A stretch of DNA of 64,000 bases from Balanoglossus misakiensis (lineage: Eukaryota; Hemichordata): positions 10,664,001-10,728,000 of the forward strand of contig CM082586.2 of assembly GCA_040954595.2 (NCBI GenBank), written 5' to 3'. The notes below the pieces were generated by a model that saw only the letters and a program-made list of their open reading frames with translations, had not been told where the DNA came from and searched no databases. A program made the position numbers and the translations under genes. Shown one piece after another: positions 1-10,409 of this stretch (position 1 is the first letter of the stretch; each line of letters opens with the position of its first letter).

Positions 1-320
1 GAGGTGGCCAGTCTCTGTTGAAAGTTAACATGTAAATTTCCATTGTTCTGTCAATAGAAAAAATCAATATCTTTTTGTTTGATTAAACAGGTTTTACAAG
101 TGACCCTGTTTTACTCCAAACTTTTTTGTATGGCTGGCTATGCAATTGCTTGATTATTTTATAAAATTCGTATCTCCTCTCTCAATAATGCATAATTTTC
201 TAAATCATTTGAAATGGTAATTGACAATAAGATTCACCTTAAAAGTAAGATCTCAAAATTTATATTAGTGGTGTACAATTCTCTCTACACATGTTAACTT
301 TGCCTGGTTTGACTGAGTAA
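1..320. other. Left edge, no gene seen
   Basis: AT-rich sequence with no open frame that I can tie to a protein. An in-frame TAA sits directly before the ATG at 321, so if the downstream gene once had more N-terminal sequence it was in an upstream exon or lies off the window. Confidence 0.4.
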
Positions 321-1034
321 ATGATTGTACAAATCAGAATGAATCATGGGATATTTCACGTACTGTGCAGAAGGGCAAATACAGACAAAACTTTCAAATT
401 TTGGGTTAGATTTATAGAGGACGATTTGTTTGCATACATGTCTTTGTACATTGCAATAAGGTCAGGAAATTGGAACCTTCGAATATTGGCTTTGAAACAA
501 ATGAACCCACTGTTCCATGCATATGACCGATCCCTGTACTTGAGGTTAATTCCCAGACATCTCGCTGACCTTCTGAAGATGCCAAACTCTCTGTTGTTAC
601 ATTTCAAAGCAGGTGGTTTTGTTTGCAATTTGTCAGGCTCAACTTGGGTTAATGTAGCACTAGATGAAGCCCATGAAATGTGTGTCAATAAAGATGTTAA
701 AGCTGCATTGCATACTTCTACAGGTGGGTTAATGGAGAGAATAGCAATTTATTTACCCTATAGAGCTATGGCTGCCAAGAATCTAAAAGATCAGTTATTT
801 CCTTTCCAAAATGAAACCCATAATTCAGTTAGCGTACATAAAATAAATGAGTCAAACTGCAGGTTGTATATCAATTGTCTTGAAGGTGCTGATGTATTTT
901 CACCACTTAATACCGCCAGGGAGCTAACTAATATATTTTCAGATGACACAGCGAAAAATAGCGTCAAGGACACTGTGGTCCCATTTGAGGATTATGTAGA
1001 AACAGTGACACACCAGAATAAAAATTACAGGTGA
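321..1034 (+). pseudogene. Mobile-element-type gene, N-terminal segment (decayed)
   Basis: Open frame of 237 codons. It looks like the middle part of a large uncharacterised protein family that is multicopy in marine invertebrate genomes (family recognition is from memory). Features are an aromatic/acidic stretch (FIEDDLFAYMSLYIAIRSGNW, residues about 32-52), a YDRSLYLRLIPRHLADLLKMP block, an F-x-A-G-G-F-V-C-N-L-S-G-S element, and a DEAHEMCVNKDVK motif where relatives have a D-x-x-x-E-x-x-x-N-K pattern. The last 30 or so residues (from about position 945) come from a dispersed repeat that recurs at 5145 and 6289, so the real protein-like part probably ends earlier. The continuation of the family lies at 2011-3449. 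No function is known to me; high copy number and decay suggest a transposon gene. Confidence 0.55.
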
Positions 1035-2010
1035 CATTGCAAGCAGATATGATCTTACGATATAGAAATATGGAATGTAAAAACATTAACAAGGAACATG
1101 CCCAAAAATTGACCAAAAATTGTCTGTACAAACACATATGAGAAGCAACTTCTTTCAGTCAGCCCTGGAACAGACAGACAGACAGACACACACACACACA
1201 CACACACACACTGACCTGCCACTGGTAATTAAAAATTTAATAGCCCATGGTCTCTCTGACAGCTGGCTTATTGAAGTTATGTAAACATGTCTAAGTTGGG
1301 GGTAACGACTCCTTGTAAACAGTAACTTTCAAAACAACTGGATAATTGGTTAAGGAGAAGATTTGCTAACCAAAAACAAAGAAACTTTCATAAAAACTCG
1401 CTAAATATTGAATATTTCTGATATCAGAATTGAATAAAAGTTGCACATATACATGTATGTGTTATGAAATTATATCCCAAATTTCAAAGCAATCAGAGAA
1501 AAAACAAATTTCAAAGCAATCAACAAGCAGTTTCACAAAAGATATTTGTTCAAAAGTGGCAAAAACACAAAATTGTACAATACCTTACCTCAATCACTAC
1601 AAGGAACATGCTGCCAAAGTTCTATGCAATATGACAAACAGTTTCAGGAAAACAATTTTTGACAAAAATTGCAAAAGTTTCCCCGATAACACATTTATGA
1701 AAATATCACATTTTTTACAACATATTACTTGACTTACACCTACGAACATGCCTACCAAATTGCAAAGCAATCTGGCATGCGGTTTTAAAGAAAAATAAAT
1801 TGACCAAAAATGGCAAATATTGCTCAAAATTATAAATATGCAAATTTTGCAACAATTTGAACAAAACTATGGTTACTCAGACAACCATTAGGAAGCTTCA
1901 TGCTAAATTTCAAAGAAGTAAGCCCATCACTTTCAGAAATGAAGACTTTTTACTAATAACATGGAAAAATACAAAAAAATGCATAAAAAATAGGTAATCA
2001 ATAATATTAG
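1035..2010. repeat. Interspersed repeat splitting the element gene; includes CA microsatellite
   Basis: Contains a (CA)n tract at 1171-1211, then several degenerate copies of a unit with the words GAACATGC, AAAGCAATC and TTGACCAAAAATTGC, about 140 bp apart (for example near 1606 and 1745). The same unit occurs in the opposite orientation at 15290-16650 and 18960-19400. It separates two halves of the element-type gene and is either an inserted repeat or an intron filled by one. Confidence 0.5.
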
Positions 2011-3449
2011 CTCAAAACATACATCAATTGTAAGCCAAACAAGAGAAAACTAGTGAACTTCTTGTCAGCCACATCTTTAAAAATAATTGTGCCGGCTCTG
2101 CAAGGTGATCAGGTCCTCATTACAGCAGGTGGCTTTGATGGAGAAAATAGGGACAAGAATCTTTTCGTTGGTAGTAATGGAATTGTGTCTGAGTGGGAAG
2201 CCAAAAGTTGTCATGAAGAAGCTGACAGTAGATGCATCCTTCATGCAGTTCAGTCCTCTTACAAGAAAGGTGTTATTTACTCCCCTGATACTGATACTTA
2301 TCATGTTCTCCTCCCAGTACTATATCAACATGTTCAAAAGGAGATATTTGTACAACTTGATAATGATTTATCAAATCTCACTTATTTAGACATGAATCAA
2401 TTCAAATCAGATTTAAATTTAGACCCTGATTTGCAACATATTCCCCTCCAATATTTAGGCAAAATATTTCAAACACTGTTCATATGCACAGGTTGTGACT
2501 ATACTTTGCAGGCATCGGAAGGAAATCTTTCTACAAGACATTTTTTCAATACTCTGAATTTATAACTAGTGGCACCCTTATACCTGGAACACTGATAGAC
2601 ACAACAGTAGACAGTGTAGGGAATGGAATTTTCGCTTTCATACGTTTAAAAGGTAGTGTTTATGTTAAGAAACATTTCCAAGCATTTGATGCATCTCATC
2701 CTTTTGAACTTTATCGACAAGTAGCCAGTGTCACTAACAGTCTTAAAGATAACCACATCAAATGGCTTACATATATACGAGAAACAATTTGCCCACGTAT
2801 CCAGTATGAGGAAGAATGTATCCCTTCCTTTGAAGCCCTACAACTGCACTGGAAAAGATCATGCTGGGTCTCTCAGTTATGGTCCCAGGCCGATCAGTGC
2901 CATGTTACGTTTCCCTTATTCAATAATTATGGATACAGACTAAGCAACGGCGAACTTGATATTATTTAGGACAGTGATGCCAATTTAGAAAAAGTGAAAA
3001 ATAATTTGGAGTTGCTAACAAAAGGGTGTGGCTGCAAAAAGATGCCAACTTGTAATAGCAGATGTTGTAAATGTTATAAGACCCACAATGGTTGTGGCCC
3101 TGCGTGTCGATGTAATGACTGCAGTAATCCACATAATGGGAATCCTGGATTCTGTACCACATCGAAAAAGTATGGGGTATGCCCAAAATATACAGATAAG
3201 TCACCACTATTAGAATCACCATCACCAATCACTGATACTGAACATCATAATATGGAAAATAGCATTGATGCAATTTTACAGGAGTCACATGAATTTGACA
3301 TTTTAAGAGAAGAAGAGGGAAATATTTACGAGACTGATTCTGACTTTGACGAACTGACTGATGAATATAACTGGACGGAAGAAAAACAAACTGATTATTC
3401 AAAGAATGGTGATTGTGATTCCAATGATGGTGACTGTGATGACATTTAA
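2011..3449 (+). pseudogene. Mobile-element-type gene, C-terminal half with HEEAD/DTD motifs and CXC-like Cys-rich tail
   Basis: Three co-linear pieces of one protein. Positions 2011 to about 2510 carry HEEADSRCILHAV and YSPDTDTYHVLLPVL, an Asp-rich pattern like a PIN or nuclease core. Near 2510 the frame shifts by one base, and from there to 2966 it reads on with FIRLKGSVYVKKHFQAF and SFEALQLHWKRSCWVSQLW. A TAG at 2967-2969 stands where relatives have Trp (TGG to TAG). After it, 2970-3449 encodes a cysteine-rich stretch with spacing like tesmin/TSO1 CXC repeats (GCGCKKMPTCNSRCCKC then CGPACRCNDC) and an acidic tail ending at TAA. One frameshift and one nonsense codon make this a pseudogene, although decay is modest. 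It belongs with the segment at 321-1034. The enzymatic role is unknown. Confidence 0.65.
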
Positions 3450-3559
3450 TGAATCATCAAAGAAATTGATTTGGTCTTTTGGGGGTTGCAGCCCTGTTGT
3501 GGTTTCAGTCATACCTTTTCAATCGCACCCAGTGTGTATGTGTTAATTTCAGACATGGT

Positions 3560-4510
3560 TACTATAACCGTGTTCCAAACAATCACCATTTTATCCGCTT
3601 GACACTGCGGTAACACAACGATCACTTCTTTGTCCTCTACTTTTTAATATGTACACTTCTCCATTAGGGAAATTAGTTTCTAGTCATGGATGCCTGTATA
3701 TAGCTTTTATGCAGATGGCTCTTCATTGTCTTTTACCAACGAGAATGCTCCCAGAATGCTTTATGCGGTACTGGATGTCTGAAAATGTCTTGTGTTTAAA
3801 TAACGATAAGACTGAATTTGTTATTTTTTCTGCTACTTCGGGTAATCTATCTGCCAGAGGGATTACAGAAATTCATGTGATGCTCTGAAACCTGTTCATT
3901 GTCTGACAATGATTGCACAGATCTGCCATTCAGTCGCTTTTCATTTGCAGCATATTGCACTTGTCTGTAAATATTTATCTCAAGCCGCCACAGAGCAATA
4001 AAGTTCCTGCTTTTGTTGCATTTCGAATAGATTTGTGTAATTCACTTTTATTTGGGCTCCCTAAGTACGAGATCAGTCGTATTCAAGTTCAAAATATTGC
4101 TGCTAGTTCCAAAATCACCTTTTACATCAATGCAATTTCAGTTGCATTGGTTACCTGTGTCTGATCGTATTGTTTTCAAGATGTTATTTCTTATTTTTGA
4201 ATTCATTCATAGACTTGGACCATCATATCTGTCTGATATGATCAAATTATATGTTCCAAATCGAAACTTGAAGTCAGCTGATCAGCTCAAACTCTGTCAT
4301 GTTCAGCCCAATGCAATGATGACAACAAAAGTCAAAACAAAATTGCTTGCCTTCAGACACAAATATTTATTGCACATATCATCAGCGAATAAAGGGAAAT
4401 GGTTTCGAAGTTACAGTTGGCATTTTGCATATTCGAAACATCTACTTATATCCCAGGCCATGATACGGAGAAAAAAAAATACACCAGCTGTGCTCCTCAC
4501 ACGTACGTAG
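3560..4510 (+). pseudogene. Non-LTR retrotransposon reverse transcriptase remnant
   Basis: Degenerate C-terminal half of a LINE polymerase of the Jockey/CR1 type. At 3610-3690 the frame reads VTQRSLLCPLLFNMYTSPLG, matching the usual G-x-P-Q-G-S-x-L-G-P-L-L-F block. After a one-base shift the catalytic box appears at 3705-3719 as FYADG, with the second aspartate of YADD lost. It shifts back for WMSENVLCLNNDKTEFVIF. Further on are CNSLLFGLPKYEISRIQ (about 4037-4090) and, in a third frame, HWLPVSDRIVFKMLFLIFEF with GPSYLSDMIKLYVPNR (about 4140-4265), all standard landmarks of the thumb and C-terminal part. At least three frame changes and the missing Asp make it inactive. The 5' part and 3' tail are not visible. 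Confidence 0.75.
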
Positions 4511-5237
4511 TCATGTATGGTAAACCTGGCATTCTGTCCATATGGGACCTACATTTGTAGGCGATTGATCGATGTTGTGTCGAAATCAGGCCAGTAATTA
4601 AGTTAAAACTTGGCTAATATATTACCTTAGGGTGTTATCCATTATCCAGTAACTGTTTTACTTAAGAATTGCCTTTCAAAGACTGTTTCCCCATGGTAAA
4701 CTTATCGTTTCACGATCAATGCAACACTTCCTGTTACGCAAGCATTTCAAATTAATTTCTTTTCACGGATGTTGGGACCGATATTAGACCTCTCTATCAG
4801 GAAAGTTTGGTTACTTTCTGAGGTCGTTTTCAAATGATTTTTGACACGTTTGTGGACGTCTCTTTCGGGGTCACCAACATACCACCGAAAACACGTTAAA
4901 AACTTTTACTATTACCACAGATTTTCATAAAATTTACGTATGCAGTGAAAAATGGGAATCACTTTCGTAATTTATCCAGCTAACATGGTATTTTATTGCA
5001 CAACAGAGCGTAAAAATCAAGTTGAAAATCACCTTGAAAACTGGCCTATTGCCGTCTGTTTGAAAGTTAACGGTCGCTCGCTTGATGAACTTTCATATGC
5101 AAATGAGCACCGTGCGATCTGACTGTGTATATGTACTCCGTGTAGACTGAATGGGACCACTGTGTCCTTGACGCAATTTTTTACACTTATCAGGTATATG
5201 TTGACTAACACAAGCCAAAATATCACCAACTCATCTG
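4511..5237. other. Non-coding; contains a fragment of a dispersed repeat
   Basis: No coding frame supported. On the minus strand at about 5145-5185 is a copy of the word GCGTCAAGGACACAGTGG, also seen at 963 (plus) and 6289 (plus). It is probably an end piece of one transposable element family. Confidence 0.4.
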
Positions 5238-5680
5238 AGAAATCTTATCCCAGGTCCTAAGGTTGTGAGATTAATAGAATCTCACACTCCCAAGGACTAG
5301 GGGTCATAATTCTGACATGAGTTGGGGATTTTATGTCCCACACAAGCCGCAGGCGAGTGTGGGACAAAATATCCCTGACGAGTGTGGGAAATATGATCAT
5401 AGGTCCTTTGTGTATGAGATTATATTTCTCACACGGGCACAAATTAGCTAAATTCGTCTTAAAACATTGAATAAATGACTCTTGAATTGTCATCTGGCAT
5501 GTAGTTTCTTTATCGTGTCATTGGATAACATTTAGCGCACGTTATTAAAAAACGCTTTGTCATCCAATCGGCGCTCGCGTCATATACAGCTTTCGATTCA
5601 GTGAGTGTGTGGGATTGATTTGTTCTCACACTCTGATCCCACACTCTCAGCATGCCAGGAGTGTGAGAATCTATTAAGAT
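5238..5680 (-). mobile_element. Foldback/MITE-like element, copy 1
   Basis: About 440 bp with inverted ends reading AATCTCACACTCCCAAGGA at 5278 and its complement-like GGAGTGTGAGAATC at 5659. It has inner palindromes around the words GTCCCACAC and GTGTGGGAC. A second copy in the opposite orientation lies at 58860-59275, and homology covers the whole length including the unique middle (ATTCAATG, GCTAA, CCAAT segments). No open frame of note. Non-autonomous DNA transposon is the simplest reading. Confidence 0.7.
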
Positions 5681-5994
5681 CTACGAGTTTGAAATCTTAG
5701 GTGAAGATTTTATCAATTTCACTGCCAACCATGTAGGGCATACTGGGATATGTGTACATGCCAAAGCACAAACAGTTATGACCTGACAGCTCAGTTTGTA
5801 GATCATTTCTACAAATCCACAAAGAAACTCAAAGTTTAGAAAAGTCAGGCCTGTTAGAAATATTATAAATATCACTGTTAATACTAATTTCAAAGCCATG
5901 TGAATTTGTTCACTTTATGGAAATTTTTAAAGGAAGGGAGGATTGGTATTGACTTGAATAATTACAACGGATGTTTTTTTCTCTCTATTTTCAG

Positions 5995-6114
5995 ATGTGA
6001 ATGAGTGTTCAGATTCTGTTTGTGCTGGAGGTTTTCTCAATGCAGAGGGTGGATTCAGCTGTAGTTGTGGTGATGATGGTTTCTCTCTGAGTGCAGAGCA
6101 TGTCAATTGTTTAG
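5995..6114 (+). CDS. Calcium-binding EGF-like exon, third cysteine missing
   Basis: A 120-bp exon bounded by TTTTCAG at 5988-5994 and G|GTAAGT at 6115. It starts and ends in phase 1, the classic arrangement for EGF modules. The peptide opens D-V-N-E-C, the cbEGF calcium-binding signature, and continues with Cys at the second, fourth, fifth and sixth positions. Where the third Cys should be, the codon is TTT (Phe) in GGFLNAEGG, so one of the three disulfides cannot form. It would be secreted or extracellular if expressed. It pairs in phase with the exon at 7971. The missing cysteine suggests relaxed constraint or a dead gene. Confidence 0.7.
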
Positions 6115-7970
6115 GTAAGTTTTTTTTGAGTGGGGAGGGGATAGGTCAACAATGGATTTGCATTTCCTGCTTCAAAAGGGCGCTTACAGAAGTTGTAAGT
6201 GACAGACTTTACAGTCAGTCACCATGTTAAAACAGAAAATAATTAAAAGTTATCAGGCACTTTCCATAGTTAGAAATTTAAAAAAATAGCGTCAAGGACA
6301 CCTGGTGCTCTCTCAGTGTGTAGTGGCTGATGAGCAGCATGTTTGGAGAACAGTGGTTTGGTATATGGGTGAAAGGAACAATTTGCAAACACCAAGGTGA
6401 AATGCTGAACTGTTTTGCTCATGTAATATTGAATGAAGCTTGATAAGGTGGGTGCTTGGCAGAGGGAAAAACCACTTGTCAATGGCTCTAATAACTGTTT
6501 TAAATTTAGTCTTAAAATGGCCCGCACACACAAATGGCCTCACACAAATATATTCTGTCATTTCCCTCTCAGATTTTTTATCTTATGTTATACTGATGGA
6601 ATTCATTGTGTATTGTCGTATCAAATTGCACCAGTGCAAGCTATGAGAAATGTGTTTTGAAAAAAAAACAGTGCAAGTAGAAGCACTAGTCTAAACGTGA
6701 AAGAAATATATTTTGAAAAAAAATATCAGACAGCATTCAAGATCAGCTTAAGTGTTTTGATAAAAAGTTCTCCATTTTCAAGTATATAGGTAATGTCATG
6801 TGCTGACTATAGTAGTGTAGGCGTTAGCAAAAAAATACATGAATTGTTCAAACAGAAAGTTCAATCATTTAGTTTCCCCAGTTTATGGGAGCATAGCAGT
6901 TGTGAACATAGTATATGAAATAATTTTAAAAAGTCATTGCTCTCTGGTCCATCATTTTCGGTAGAAGTGACCTGATTTCACATCAATAGTTTCCCACCTG
7001 TCATTTCCAGCTAATTTCATGTAGAACAAAACTCTTATACAACATAATGACATTTCTAGAACTTATTTTTGCTGGTTGGGCCCACAGACTAACACTAGTC
7101 GTTCTAAAAAGAAACTTCCATAACAACCTGTACGCTTGACGCGTTCAAGTCAAGGCACACCTAACCAATTCAAAATATGCAAATTAGAAAAAGACGCATA
7201 TGCATTATTTGTGTCCCCAGAGACACACACAGGAAATCAAGCGAGTGCGGCCACTAGCTGGAAGAGCTGAATTCAATGTATTGCCTTACAATGTTCATGA
7301 TACAGGGGGGGGGGGGGTGATGATCAATGAACAGAACAGCGGTCCAATTTCACGCATTGTAGTGCACTGATCGTGGCAAGTTGATCATGGCAAAACAAAT
7401 GACGATGTTAGATAGCAGTTCTTCACAAGTTTGACCAATTTGTATGAAAATCGTCTCGCCAAACACAACTGTTTTCTCGCGGGTAGTGAAAACACTGCTG
7501 GCTAATCCGTTCCGATTTCTGTCACTGTTCCAATTCTTCCTCAACACCTCAAAGCTACACACCACCGCCAAAAACATAAAGCTACACACCCCTACTAGAA
7601 AATGGTATGAATTCTTGACGGACGGAAGTAGTTTGACAGACGGAAGTAGTAGCTCATACCCAACTTGACAGACTCCTCTGTTTACACTTCGGAGCCAAAA
7701 CAATGAGTTTGTTGTCTTATGCATGATATTTTTGGCTTTCAAACACTACCTTGTTAAATGTTATTTGGTTACTACATTGTTTGTTTATCAGTATTCAGTA
7801 CTGGTACAGATAAACATATGATATGACCAAGTTGTATGCCAGATGATATTTATTAAGTTTCACACAATTTTGCTCTCTTGTCGTATATTTTCAAATGTCC
7901 ACTCAAAGACAACTGTAATTCACATGTATTCATTCTAATACATTTTATGATATTTGTGTTTTCCCTGCAG
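6115..7970 (+). other. Intron between EGF exons
   Basis: Begins GTAAGT and ends TTCCCTGCAG. It contains a fragment of the GCGTCAAGGACAC repeat at 6289, a 13-G homopolymer at 7305-7317, and a short direct duplication of GACGGAAGTAGT near 7620-7650. The open frames inside it do not resemble proteins. Confidence 0.55.
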
Positions 7971-8080
7971 ATGACAATGAGTGCGATCAAGCTGGTTGGT
8001 CACCATGCCAACGAGTATGTTACAACACACCAACCAGTTACCAGTGTGGTTGCAGACCAGGATTCAACATACATGCGTTG
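7971..8080 (+). CDS. Second calcium-binding EGF-like exon, lacks sixth cysteine
   Basis: A 110-bp exon between CTGCAG (ends 7970) and G|GTGAGT (8081). It enters in phase 1 and leaves in phase 0. The peptide begins D-D-N-E-C and has five of the six EGF cysteines (NEC, SPC, RVC, YQC, GC), then RPGFNIHAL at the exon end. The sixth Cys would have to come from a following exon. The next recognisable exon (10158, phase 0) starts RNIQALQK and has no Cys, so either a small exon was missed or the module is incomplete. Together with 5995-6114 this marks a plus-strand gene for a modular extracellular protein whose other exons lie outside the visible part. Confidence 0.7.
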
Positions 8081-8221
8081 GTGAGTATCTACAATTTGGA
8101 GAGAAAGTAAGATGTATGGGTTTGTACTTAGTGTCTTATACATGTATATGTGACACTGAAATCATATATTGTACAATCAGTCATTGGTAAATGTCGGCTA
8201 TTCATGACACAAATCAACATA

Positions 8222-8406
8222 CAGTCAAACCTGTTTGAGTGGCCACCTCTATTAGGCAGCCACCTCTATATAGTGGCCACTTTATTCTAGTCCCTGTGCA
8301 ATTTACATCTACATTAATTGACTTTCTACAAGGTATAATGGCCACTTATCTATAAAGGCCAGTTTAGAAAAGTCCCTTCACTAGCCATAATGAGCAGGTT
8401 TGACTG
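8222..8406. mobile_element. Short MITE with CAGTCAAACCTG ends, copy A
   Basis: Perfect 12-bp terminal inverted repeats, CAGTCAAACCTG at 8222-8233 and CAGGTTTGACTG at 8395-8406, with TA on the left side. The end sequence is of the pogo/Tc1-mariner style. 185 bp, no coding capacity; inside an intron. Confidence 0.7.
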
Positions 8407-8864
8407 CTGTTGTGTTGATTTCTGTCTTTTTTACGTGTAACACAATCATGACATTTTTCATAAAGAGGGCAGCCTTCCAAAATAAAGTGTCATCTCAATG
8501 CAGACAATGTGAAAAAGGCGGTCAGTAGAGTACTGCTCGAGCTCATCTAGTTTGTTGTATACATGATACAAGTTGCGTGTAAAACTGACCTTACAATAAA
8601 ATGTGGCTGTCGAACATAAGTCCCAACTATAGTGTTGATACACAAGACAATCAAGTTTTTACTTTGTGACCAACTGGCCTCATGTTTGCATCTTGGAGGG
8701 GTAACATGACTGCATAGCAATGTTTTATTAAAATTTGGTACATAGAGAAATGGACTACTGTGACAGTATTGACTCTGGGAACTATGTAGATGATGCCCAG
8801 CCTAAAATACTGACTCTCTGCAATTATATTTTTTAGCATTTTTGTTCAATTGCACTTTCAAGTA

Positions 8865-9034
8865 CAGTCAAACCTGTCTAACACCAAAGGGACTGAAGAA
8901 ATTGTTCAGATTGCAGGTGTACAATTTAAAGAGGTTCTTTCAACATGTGGTTCTATGTCAAAAGGTTTGAACAATGTCTTTGAAATAGACAGGTTTCCAG
9001 ATTAGACAGGGTTCGGTTGAGACAGGTTTTACTG
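8865..9034. mobile_element. Short MITE with CAGTCAAACCTG ends, copy B
   Basis: 170 bp with ends CAGTCAAACCTGTCTA and its near complement GACAGGTTTTACTG, flanked on both sides by TA (8863-8864 and 9035-9036), as expected for a TA target duplication. Same family as the element at 8222, about 460 bp away. Non-coding. Confidence 0.75.
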
Positions 9035-10157
9035 TATTTTGATACATGCTCTGGCTTAACCCTTTCACCACTATGGTTCAGTCTAAACCTTTTATTTTCT
9101 ATGGTAAGGTTGGATCTTTAAAGAGGAAACTGTTTTTTTCTGAGAATCTATTTATTTCCTCTGTCACAAAAATTGCATGGGAGTTCTAATTCTAAAAGGA
9201 AAACTGATTTGATAAAAGATCTCAAAGTCAAGTTTTGGATGTGGCTCCATTTCAAGTATTGTAGGTGACTAGTTTTTCCGGAGTTCAAGTCTGTATACTT
9301 GCAGTAGAGTTTGTCACATGGACTTGGGTAATCTGAGTGAGGTCAGAAATTGAACTTACACACATTTAGTTGAGTTAAGAACATGTCTGGTGTATTACTG
9401 TAATATGACTAGATACTGCAAATGCCTTAACTATAAGTGTATGTTAAAATACAGTTTCCATGGACAAATGTGAGTGATGAAATTAAATACACATGTTCAT
9501 TAAAATCCACCATGATAGAGCGCCCCCACTGTTCAGAATGTCCATTTTGAAGTCCTACATCTATGACGTCATGCCTAGCTGTCAATGTTAACTGATGTGC
9601 ACTTGTACTACTAGTAAATGGAAGTACTTTAAAGTAAAGCTCAGATGCAAGGTTTTGTAAAATAAATATAATATTAAAACGTTGCCATCATTTTAGTCCT
9701 TTGGAACAGCTGTCCTATTGACTAATGTGATCACTCTGTGTACGGCATATGGCATATTAAGCATATTAAGCATTTAGTATTTTTCAATCAGAAACCGTTA
9801 ATCCTGTGATTAATTCTTCTTCTTGCAACATTGATTTTAAATCACCACACATGAATATTTTTGTCCAAAGGACTGCGATGCCCAAGTTTTTTTATGATAA
9901 GATAAACAAACAGTGAAATTCAGTGAAGAAGTGAGCGAGCACTTGCCCATTCATTGTTCAATGAAAGGTGACCGCCAAAACAAAAGTATTGAGAAAATAA
10001 CCCGAAGTTGGAGTTGCTGAGTTTTAAATTGATTTCAATAATCTCCCAAGTGAAAAGCTTGGCTTGGCTGAAGCTCCTGTAGTCATGTTACATGTAGGTA
10101 GATTGACACAGATGACAATGTTTGAATGTTTACACTTTTCTTTGTTTGATCTTTCAG
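9035..10157 (+). other. Intronic/non-coding stretch
   Basis: AT-rich, no protein-like frame. It ends in a good pyrimidine tract and acceptor (GATCTTTCAG) at 10157. Confidence 0.4.
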
Positions 10158-10409
10158 AGGAATATTCAAGCACTGCAGAAGAATCTAGAGATGGCACAGA
10201 AAAAAGAACTTGAATTGAAACAACAGCAAGATCAACATGCCAGACAAAGTCAACTCATAGCTCTAAGACAACAACATCAACAACAACAGCAATTACAAAG
10301 GTTACAACAAGAGAGAGCCCAACAATAACAACAACAACAACAACAAGCAGTGCAAGCACAGCCATCCAATATACAATCAACAAATCAACAACTAAAACAC
10401 CTCTTACAA
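10158..10409 (+). pseudogene. Glutamine-rich coiled exon with in-frame TAA
   Basis: Exon of 252 bp (84 codons, phase 0 to phase 0) between TTTCAG (ends 10157) and CAA|GTAAGT (10410). The peptide starts RNIQALQKNLEMAQKKELEL, a charged helical segment, then runs into Gln-rich sequence and ends QSTNQQLKHLLQ, which contains an LxxLL-like piece. A TAA at 10326-10328 lies inside a CAA run, consistent with a single C-to-T change. Poly-Gln activator or co-activator proteins look like this, but I cannot name the gene. It is phase-compatible with the EGF exon at 7971, though a fusion of secreted EGF and Gln-rich sequence would be odd, so it may belong to a different gene. Confidence 0.5.

Noticed and set aside
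7350-7742. 130-codon minus-strand frame in the EGF intron
   Set aside because: It contains a local duplicated dodecamer and no recognisable domain; it looks like a chance frame.
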